Positions 40,466 to 45,771 of a stretch of 45,771 nt of DNA are shown here, piece by piece. Under the pieces are notes generated by a model. That model did no database searches and had not been told where the DNA came from. It saw only the letters and a program-made list of their open reading frames with translations. Position numbers and translations under genes: made by a program. Numbering within the stretch: position 1 is the stretch's first letter; the number at the start of each line of letters is the position of its first letter. The stretch comes from Selenomonadaceae bacterium (lineage in GTDB: Bacteria; Bacillota; Negativicutes; Selenomonadales; Selenomonadaceae). The DNA lies in assembly GCA_029338835.1 (NCBI GenBank), contig JAQYBD010000100.1, positions 1-45,771 on the forward strand, read 5' to 3'.

Positions 40466-41062
40466 GTAAAGAGGAGATGGACATGCAGACCACTGTAGAG
40501 TAGTCCTGGAGGTCGAAATGGAGTACGGTGCCTGTCCTGCCGAAAGAGGCTCTCTTCAAAACCTTACACGAAAGGATGTGGGTGGTTATTGAAGATTATG
40601 TACTGCAAGACTTCATTCCATCCTGACTAGCAAGCGCATCGTTGAAGTACAAGAATATCCGCAGATGGCGGGGAATGCACGTAATGATGGCCAGGGGCCG
40701 CCAGTCGTGCTCGATGCTAGTGGAAGTTTGGAGCGCAACGTCAGCGCAATGGACTGAAGGAAAGCAACCCTGGGTAAGTAAGTAACCAAGTTTCATCTAC
40801 GTTCCATCGAGAGTGGTAGTCGGTATCTCCTATCGTTATCGGTAACGTCCCGAAGATGAACCAGAAGTGTACACGACCGTACAACAAGGTGATTTGACAT
40901 CACAGTTGTTTCAGCTGAGCATGAGATATTCGTAAAATTTCTAATCGCGAAGGAATTTTACAAGGTGACAACAGAATATTGAAAGAGAAGGATCACAAAT
41001 ATCTATGGTAATCTACATATAAGAGCGGTTCGTATTACAGAGAGAATGCGAACCGCTTTTGT
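40466..41062 (+). ncRNA. Putative large structured non-coding RNA, about 600 nt
   Basis: A stretch of about 600 bases with its own promoter and terminator and no plausible protein on either strand. Helices that can be drawn by eye: GGACA 40479-40483 with TGTCC 40533-40537 and ACC/GGT inside it; 40500-40506 with 40520-40526; 40560-40569 with 40578-40587; 40599-40604 with 40646-40651; 40659-40662 with 40668-40671; 40702-40706 with 40752-40756; 40792-40798 with 40854-40860, enclosing the TCGG-loop hairpin 40834-40847; 40881-40885 with 40905-40909, stacked on 40889-40893 with 40899-40903; and 40926-40931 with 40974-40979, continuing directly into the 10-bp stem 40932-40941 with 40952-40961. ATGTA 40464-40468 may pair with TACAT 41014-41018 to close the molecule. 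It lacks the signatures of RNase P, tmRNA, 6S and group I or II introns. Its length suits OLE or ROOL; class not determined. Confidence 0.78.
41024..41062 (+). terminator. Intrinsic terminator of the 600-nt RNA
   Basis: A 13-bp stem with one G-T pair (41024-41036 with 41045-41057) closes an 8-base loop and runs into TTTTGTT on the plus strand. Confidence 0.87.
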
Positions 41063-41195
41063 TATGCCCTTTTCCAGCCGAAGCAGTATCCCTCGCCTGT
41101 CAAAATTCAAGCCACACGCCAGGCTTGCATACTCCTGGAAAACCATCATCAATACAAGCAAGAAATGAGAAGATATATGCTGTTGATACACATAA

Positions 41196-41241
41196 AAGAG
41201 GACATCCGAGAAAGCAGACTTGCTTCATCGGATGTCCTCTT
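41196..41241. terminator. Terminator of the queF-pdxK-radical SAM operon
   Basis: A perfect 14-bp stem (41196-41209 with 41228-41241) with A/T tracts on both sides lies 23 bases past the stop of the minus-strand radical SAM gene. It can also stop plus-strand read-through from the ncRNA. Confidence 0.88.
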
Positions 41242-41264
41242 CTTTTTCACAAACGGATTCTGTC

Positions 41265-41924
41265 TCAGGAATCTTCATAAGGACGCACTCGCAGCGTCAA
41301 ACCGCGCTGTTCGCAGATAGCCCGGCATTTCGCGATCTCATCAGGCCCCTCAACATGATCAACGATAGTAAGGACGACATGCGGCACATACGGTTTGCAA
41401 TGTTCGGCAAAGGTCAGCATGGCCTCATACGACTTCTCGCCAAACCTGGCACGTGTTAGCTCATAATAGCGCGATGCATTGGAAGCATTGAGGCTGATGG
41501 AGATCGTATCGAGGATGCCCTTGAACCTCTCAGCAAATACACACCCATTCTCGAGTTCCCCAAGGCCATTGGTATTGAGACGCGTCGGCATGCCAGGATG
41601 TGTCTGCTTGACATAATGCAGGAGCGTCAGCAAATCCTCAAGACGCATGGTCGGTTCACCAAAGCCGCAAAAGACGACTTCCCGGATGAAATCCCAGGGG
41701 ACTTCATCAAGCGCCTGCTTGACCTCTTCCACGGTCGGCTCGCGTTTGAGCCAGAGTGTGGATTGCTCTGCCATGTGCTTCATCGTGCGCAGGCAGAACG
41801 TGCAGGCGCAATTGCAGCGATTTGTGATATTGACGTAAAGATTGCGCTTCCCTTCCGGCTGGATGCGCAGGGATTCTGCGAGCGGCAGGTATTTGCCGCC
41901 GGCATGTGTTGCATAAACAATCAT
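41265..41924 (-). CDS. TatD-linked radical SAM protein
   Basis: A 219-residue radical SAM enzyme. The iron-sulfur motif is CNCACTFC (near residue 35, after LYVNITNR); FCGFGEPTMRLEDLL (about 83) and RLNTNGLGELENG (about 108) are further SAM-binding segments; DTISISLNASNASRYYEL (about 135) completes the barrel. The pattern matches the small family that usually accompanies TatD nuclease genes, though no tatD gene is visible here. The reaction is unknown. I start at the ATG at 41924, eight bases after AGGTGG. It is last in the queF-pdxK operon. Confidence 0.85.
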   Translation of the reverse strand: MIVYATHAGGKYLPLAESLRIQPEGKRNLYVNITNRCNCACTFCLRTMKHMAEQSTLWLKREPTVEEVKQALDEVPWDFIREVVFCGFGEPTMRLEDLLTLLHYVKQTHPGMPTRLNTNGLGELENGCVFAERFKGILDTISISLNASNASRYYELTRARFGEKSYEAMLTFAEHCKPYVPHVVLTIVDHVEGPDEIAKCRAICEQRGLTLRVRPYEDS

Positions 41925-41979
41925 CTTCATTACCACCTATCATTTATTGTTTTACAGGAATCTGCCGATGGGCTGCCAC

Positions 41980-42804
41980 TTAGCGCAGCTCCGTCAGATA
42001 TTCTTCAAAGGGAAGGCCGTAATTCCATGGCAGATCGAGTTCCACAGCATAGGAAAGACAGCGGCTGATGAAATCTGCAGCTCGCTGCACCGCCTGTCCC
42101 AGGCGTTCTCCGCGAACCAGGCTGGCCGCCACGATAGCAGCAAATGCATCGCCACTGCCGGAACGATCGCCACCGATCTTATCGGCACGGACAATCGCCG
42201 TCCTGCCATCTTCATATAAGAAATTCTTGATGGTATCCGCATCATGGAGTCCCGTAATGACAATCTGGCGCGGGCCGCGCGCTGCTAGGGCAGCTGCCAT
42301 CTCATGAAGCTCCTCATCACTCACTTCCCCATCCTGAGGATACGGGACATTGAGGAGTTGGCAGGCTTCCGTGAGATTCGGCGTCACGAGATCGGCCACC
42401 TGCAGCAAATCCCGCATCTTATTACACATTTCCTGTGTGTACGAAGGATACAGCTTGCCATAATCCCCCATAACCGGATCTACCATGACCCGCGTCCCCG
42501 GTCTCTTGAAGCGCTGGATGAAATCCAGCACAATACCGATCTGTTCAGCCGAGCCCAAAAAGCCGGTACAGATGCCATCAAATTCCAGATGATTGCGCTG
42601 CCAACTCGCCATATACGGCTCCATGCGAGCCGTATAATCATCGAGATAATGATCCGGGAACCCCGTGTGTACAGACAGGATGGCCGTAGGCAAAGGACAT
42701 GCCTGGATTTTCATGGCTGAGATGAGTGGCAGTTCCACTGTCACGGAGCAGCGCCCAAAACCCGTGATATCATTCACCAGCGCAATGCGCTTTTGACGTT
42801 TCAT
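41980..42804 (-). CDS. Pyridoxamine kinase, PdxK/PdxY family
   Basis: A 274-residue cytoplasmic kinase of the ribokinase superfamily that phosphorylates vitamin B6 vitamers in PLP salvage. The N-terminus LVNDITGFGRCSVTVELPLI and PTAILSVHTGF are typical of the Firmicute pyridoxamine kinase; VMVDPVMGDYGKLY (about residue 108) and GGDRSGSGDAFAAIV, with the catalytic Asp in GSGDAF (about 222), are intact. Length is normal. It lies between queF and the radical SAM gene in one transcript. PdxY versus PdxK type cannot be settled from sequence alone. Confidence 0.92.
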   Translation of the reverse strand: MKRQKRIALVNDITGFGRCSVTVELPLISAMKIQACPLPTAILSVHTGFPDHYLDDYTARMEPYMASWQRNHLEFDGICTGFLGSAEQIGIVLDFIQRFKRPGTRVMVDPVMGDYGKLYPSYTQEMCNKMRDLLQVADLVTPNLTEACQLLNVPYPQDGEVSDEELHEMAAALAARGPRQIVITGLHDADTIKNFLYEDGRTAIVRADKIGGDRSGSGDAFAAIVAASLVRGERLGQAVQRAADFISRCLSYAVELDLPWNYGLPFEEYLTELR

Positions 42805-42831
42805 TCCTTCATTCCTTCATCCATGACAGTA

Positions 42832-43326
42832 TCAACGGTTATCGACCCGATCCATGGCGACAAGATCATGTTCCATGAAGCGATGTTCCGCCAGTTTCTC
42901 GTATTTCGTACCCGGACGTCCATAATTGGCATACGGATCAATGGAAATCCCGCCGCGTGGCAGGAATTTTCCCCAGACTTCGATGTATTTCGGTTCCATG
43001 AGCGCAATGAGATCCTTCATGATGACATTGACCACATCCTCATGGAAATCACCATGATTGCGGAAGCTCACCAGGTAAAGCTTCAGCGACTTGCTCTCCA
43101 CCATCTTCTCGCCCGGCACATACGAGATATAGATGGTCGCATAATCCGGCTGTCCCGTGATGGGGCAAAGCGCCGTAAACTCCGGGCAATTGAATTTGAC
43201 CCAGTAGTCGTTGTCCGGATGGCGGTTCTCGAACGTCTCGAGGATTTCCGGGCAGTAATCGTAGTGATATTTGACATTTTTCTTGCCTAACAGTGTGATG
43301 TCTTCCTGAGATTTATCGCGTGACAA
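42832..43326 (-). CDS. queF: NADPH-dependent 7-cyano-7-deazaguanine reductase
   Basis: A 164-residue enzyme of the short, unimodular QueF (type I) that reduces preQ0 to preQ1 in queuosine synthesis. The nucleophilic Cys lies in [14 protein letters not shown] (C54), the NADPH-binding motif ESKSLKLYL follows at about 78-86, and [13 protein letters not shown] (about 95) and [14 protein letters not shown] region (about 127) are conserved. An AGGAAC site precedes the ATG. It is first in an operon with pdxK and the radical SAM gene; no preQ1 riboswitch motif is visible in the 147-base leader region. Other queuosine genes are not in the window. Confidence 0.96.
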   Translation of the reverse strand: MSRDKSQEDITLLGKKNVKYHYDYCPEILETFENRHPDNDYWVKFNCPEFTALCPITGQPDYATIYISYVPGEKMVESKSLKLYLVSFRNHGDFHEDVVNVIMKDLIALMEPKYIEVWGKFLPRGGISIDPYANYGRPGTKYEKLAEHRFMEHDLVAMDRVDNR

Positions 43327-43411
43327 TGAACGTTCCTCCGTATCTTTTCTACCGCTATAAGTACATTACTTCTATCATAGCGAATCCGTCAAAAATAATC
43401 AAGCAGACAAA

Positions 43412-43448
43412 AGACTGCCCCGCAAAGCAGTGCTTTGCAGGGCAGTCT
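43412..43448 (-). terminator. Terminator of the succinate dehydrogenase operon
   Basis: A long stem of up to 17 pairs with a single mismatch (43412-43429 with 43431-43448, opening at the tip) and a T tract (TTTT) on the minus strand lie 25 bases past the sdhB stop. Confidence 0.87.
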
Positions 43449-43473
43449 CCCGATGTGACTAAGTCGTCAGAGA

Positions 43474-44226
43474 TTATTTGTTGAAAATGTTGCGCAGTGC
43501 CTGTTTGTTGACATCGCGGTTCAGCTGTGCGAGATACGTCGTCAGCTTGATGTTCTTCGGGCAAGCCTCGACACAGTTCTGGCTGTTGCCGCAGCTCGTG
43601 ATGCCGCCTTTCTCCATCAAGGCATTCAAGCGCTTCGGAGCATCGAATTTTCCGAGCGGATGGAGGTTGAAGAGATACGCCTGTACCGTCGGAGCCGGTC
43701 CGATGAAGTCAGACTGCGGGCCAACATTCGGGCAGGCCTCGAGGCAGCAGCCGCAGGTCATGCAGTGCGAGATCTCATAAGCCGTCTGGGCAGTGTACGG
43801 ATTCTGGATGGGGGCATCCTTGACTTCCCACGTACCATCGACTTCTACCCAGCCATGGATGCGCTTGAGGCTCTCGAACATGACGGAGCGGTCAATCAGG
43901 AGGTCACGGATGACCGGGAACGTGCGAGCCGGCTGCAGATGGATTGGCTGCGACAGCGTATCAACCAGCGTGCAGCAAGCCTGGCGAGCCTTGCCATTGA
44001 TAACCATCATGCAGGCGCCGCAGACCTTCTCGAGGCAGTTGCATTCCCAGGTTACCGGGGCAACCGTCTTGCCATCAACAGTCACAGGGTTCTTCTGGAT
44101 TTCCATCAGGGCCGCAACGATGTTTAGGCCGGGACGATAGTCTACTTCGAACTCCTGGTTATACGGCTTCTTATCCGGGCCGTCCTGGCGCTCGACAATG
44201 ATTCTGACTTTTTTCTGTTCTGCCAT
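43474..44226 (-). CDS. sdhB: Succinate dehydrogenase/fumarate reductase iron-sulfur subunit
   Basis: A 250-residue subunit that carries electrons between the flavoprotein and the membrane anchor. The three clusters are visible: [2Fe-2S] in CNCLEKVCGACMMVINGKA (about residue 60), [4Fe-4S] in CMTCGCCLEACPN (about 155) and the third-cluster motif CGNSQNCVEACPKN (about 212). The sequence is of the B. subtilis/epsilon type. In a propionate/succinate-forming Negativicute it would mainly work as fumarate reductase; direction is inference. It follows the flavoprotein gene by 18 bases, with a GGAGG site before the ATG. Confidence 0.96.
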   Translation of the reverse strand: MAEQKKVRIIVERQDGPDKKPYNQEFEVDYRPGLNIVAALMEIQKNPVTVDGKTVAPVTWECNCLEKVCGACMMVINGKARQACCTLVDTLSQPIHLQPARTFPVIRDLLIDRSVMFESLKRIHGWVEVDGTWEVKDAPIQNPYTAQTAYEISHCMTCGCCLEACPNVGPQSDFIGPAPTVQAYLFNLHPLGKFDAPKRLNALMEKGGITSCGNSQNCVEACPKNIKLTTYLAQLNRDVNKQALRNIFNK

Positions 44227-44244
44227 TTCTATTTGTCCTCCCTC

Positions 44245-45771
44245 TTACTCTTTCTTAGCTACGGCATAGTTACGCAGACGCGGCTTGATAAGAGAGTGTT
44301 CGAATTCGCGGTAGGAAACGACCGGTGCTTCCTTCTCCTGATCGAACGTAACAACAGTCGTACGCATGAACTTCTTATCATTACGCTCGAAGAATACGAG
44401 GTCATTATTGCCATCGTCCGTCATGCCACGGCCCGTCTCAGCATCGAAGTGGAACTGGCCATATTTCTTCTTGAGAGCATCTTTGAGCTGATCGTCCATC
44501 TTGTCATAGTCGGACTTGAGGACAATCTTGGCATGTGCGCCGCGGCTCTCATCACGCTCCAGAGCAGATTCCGTGATTGCCATCGCATAGATGATCATGT
44601 TGCGCAGCTGGCGGACAAACATAGCTTCCTGGTTTGCCCACGTGCCATGATCCGTGACACCGATATTATCCCAACGCTTGAGGATCTCCTTGAGTTCCTT
44701 GACGCATTCTTTGAGGCCATTGTTGTCGCGTTCGACAGCAACGTACTTGTACATGATATCACCGAGTTCATGGTGGAGCTTATGCGCATTTTCCGTACCG
44801 TTCATGTTGCGGATCTTGTCGAACTCTGCTACGCACTCCTGACGAGCTGCTTCGAGTTCTTCGTCCGTGAGAGCGGCACCAAGCTTGCCGCTGCGTGCGA
44901 GACGCAGGGATTCCGGACCGGAAATCGTGCCGGAATAAGCAGCCGACAGCAGGGAGTTTGCACCAAGGCGGTTGGCGCCATGGTACTGGTAATCGCACTC
45001 GCCGGAAGCCATGAGGCCCGGGATATTCGTGTGATGCTCGCGATCGACCCAGATACCGCCCATGGAATAGTGGATGGACGGGAAGATCTCCATCGGGACC
45101 TTGCGCGGATCCTGGCCCATGAAGTCGCTGTACATCTCGAGGATGCCGCCGAGCTTGCGCTCGAGGTAATCAGCGGGGATATGCGAAAGGTCAAGGTAAA
45201 CGCGGTTCGGATTGTGCATGCCGAGGCCCATGTGGACAACGACTTTATAGATAGCGCGCGATGCGACATCACGCGGGACGAGGTTGCCGTATGCCGGATA
45301 CATATCCTCGAGGAAGTACCAGCGCTCTTTTTCGCCCGTCTGCGGGTTCTTGCGGTAAACCCAGACGCGGCCGCCTTCACCGCGGCAAGCTTCGGACATC
45401 AGGCGATTCTTATCGGAACCCGGGATGGCCGTCGGATGGATCTGAAGGAACTCCGGATTGCCGAGTTCAGCACCCTGCTGGTAAACAGCAGAAACAGCAG
45501 AGCCGTTGCAGATCGTGGAAGCCGTGCAGCGGCCGTATACCTGGCCAGGGCCACCCGTAGCGAGGATGACAACATCAGCCGGGAACGAAACGATCTCATT
45601 AGAGTTCATGTTCTGGGCAACGATACCACGGCAGACACCGTCTTTGTTCTTGATGATCTTGATGAATTCCCAGAACTCGTACTTCTTGACGCCGCCCTTG
45701 ACTTCCCAGCGACGGACCTGCTCATCAAGAGCATAGAGGAGCTGCTGGCCCGTCGTGGAACCGGCAAACAC
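44245..45771 (-). CDS. sdhA: Succinate dehydrogenase/fumarate reductase flavoprotein subunit (5' end beyond window)
   Basis: The C-terminal 508 residues of the FAD-containing catalytic subunit. The N-terminal part with the FAD-binding GxGxxG and the His that covalently holds FAD lies outside the window, since the gene runs off its right edge. Visible are FLQIHPTAIPGSDKNRLMSE, with substrate-binding His, Thr and Arg, then EACRGEGGRVWV (active-site Arg), SMGGIWVDREHHTNIPGLMA and GANRLGANSLLSAAYSG for FAD contact. Length is consistent with a total of about 590-600 residues. The upstream membrane anchor gene (sdhC) presumably precedes it outside the window. Confidence 0.95.
   Translation of the reverse strand: MFAGSTTGQQLLYALDEQVRRWEVKGGVKKYEFWEFIKIIKNKDGVCRGIVAQNMNSNEIVSFPADVVILATGGPGQVYGRCTASTICNGSAVSAVYQQGAELGNPEFLQIHPTAIPGSDKNRLMSEACRGEGGRVWVYRKNPQTGEKERWYFLEDMYPAYGNLVPRDVASRAIYKVVVHMGLGMHNPNRVYLDLSHIPADYLERKLGGILEMYSDFMGQDPRKVPMEIFPSIHYSMGGIWVDREHHTNIPGLMASGECDYQYHGANRLGANSLLSAAYSGTISGPESLRLARSGKLGAALTDEELEAARQECVAEFDKIRNMNGTENAHKLHHELGDIMYKYVAVERDNNGLKECVKELKEILKRWDNIGVTDHGTWANQEAMFVRQLRNMIIYAMAITESALERDESRGAHAKIVLKSDYDKMDDQLKDALKKKYGQFHFDAETGRGMTDDGNNDLVFFERNDKKFMRTTVVTFDQEKEAPVVSYREFEHSLIKPRLRNYAVAKKE

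Noticed and set aside
40596..40796. 66-codon minus-strand open frame inside the ncRNA locus
   Set aside because: No ribosome binding site or recognisable product, and the strand is opposite to the strong promoter and terminator.
40466..41062. RNase P RNA, tmRNA, 6S RNA, or group I/II intron as the identity of the 600-nt RNA
   Set aside because: No GAGGAAAGTCC-type P4 motif, no tmRNA tRNA-like ends, no group II domain V pattern and no group I P/Q/R/S core could be found by eye.
43327..43473. preQ1 riboswitch upstream of queF
   Set aside because: No preQ1-I or preQ1-II consensus is visible in this stretch; its main structure is the sdhB terminator.
1..45771. tRNA, rRNA, CRISPR arrays, insertion sequences, prophage
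   Set aside because: No cloverleaf-like segment, no repeated spacer pattern, no transposase or phage gene among the reading frames, and no terminal inverted repeats were noticed. The only repeated protein modules are the paired ABC genes and the two SEC-C tails.

Overview
The window looks like a chromosomal segment of a diderm (outer-membrane-bearing) Firmicute of the class Negativicutes, most likely a Selenomonas/Mitsuokella/Megamonas-type anaerobe. The reasons are the mixture of Firmicute-style genes (long-form HPF, QueF type I, CsaB, SEC-C tailed SecA, AGGAGG-type ribosome binding sites) with outer-membrane machinery (TolC-like channel, MacAB-type pump, AMIN-domain amidase, EnvC-like M23 protein), GC content a little above 50 %, and a B. 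subtilis-type succinate dehydrogenase/fumarate reductase. This placement is inferred from gene content, not from a database search. No rRNA, tRNA, CRISPR array, insertion sequence or prophage is visible; apart from the ncRNA locus it is ordinary, densely packed core genome, nearly all on the minus strand.

Layout: (1) 1-5100: rpsT (+), a hemolysin III/PAQR membrane protein, an exported protein with a RelA/SpoT-like nucleotidyltransferase domain, a MATE exporter and a SEC-C protein. (2) 5106-9024: AMIN/Amidase_3 cell wall amidase and a three-gene polar amino-acid ABC transporter. (3) 9117-13690: MacB permease, MacB ATPase, MacA-like adaptor and TolC-like channel in one operon with a near-consensus promoter and two palindromes upstream. 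(4) 13954-15750: recQ (+). (5) 15877-19784: ctpA, EnvC-like M23 protein, ftsX and ftsE, a division/peptidoglycan remodelling cluster. (6) 19863-23773: csaB, a DUF5693 membrane protein and a DUF2993-like protein. (7) 23843-29701: prfB, secA, a YdjC/ChbG deacetylase, hpf and a cold-shock protein. (8) 29854-32606: a second amino-acid ABC transporter and a double zinc-ribbon protein. (9) 32866-36190: a P1B-type ATPase with an unusual membrane motif, preceded by two HMA_2-like proteins and a small membrane-anchored coiled-coil protein. (10) 36378-40267: ilvN, ilvB, a ComF-like phosphoribosyltransferase and a YqeB/EF2563-type selenium-molybdenum protein. (11) 40466-41062: a gene-free stretch with its own near-consensus promoter and intrinsic terminator that should produce a structured RNA of about 600 nt. 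(12) 41265-45771: TatD-linked radical SAM protein, pyridoxamine kinase, queF, and the iron-sulfur and (truncated) flavoprotein subunits of succinate dehydrogenase/fumarate reductase.

Working together: FtsEX with the M23 protein, CtpA and the AMIN amidase form a plausible cell-separation set; CsaB and DUF5693 point to pyruvylated wall polymers or S-layer-homology anchoring, the way Negativicutes tether their outer membrane; SecA, RF2, HPF, Csp and S20 are translation and export housekeeping.

The item most worth following up is the ~600-nt RNA at 40466-41062. It has promoter, terminator and at least ten predicted helices but no credible ORF, and it resembles none of the RNase P, tmRNA, group I or group II intron signatures I know. 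Its size is in the range of the large ornate bacterial RNAs (OLE, ROOL), but I cannot assign it by eye.
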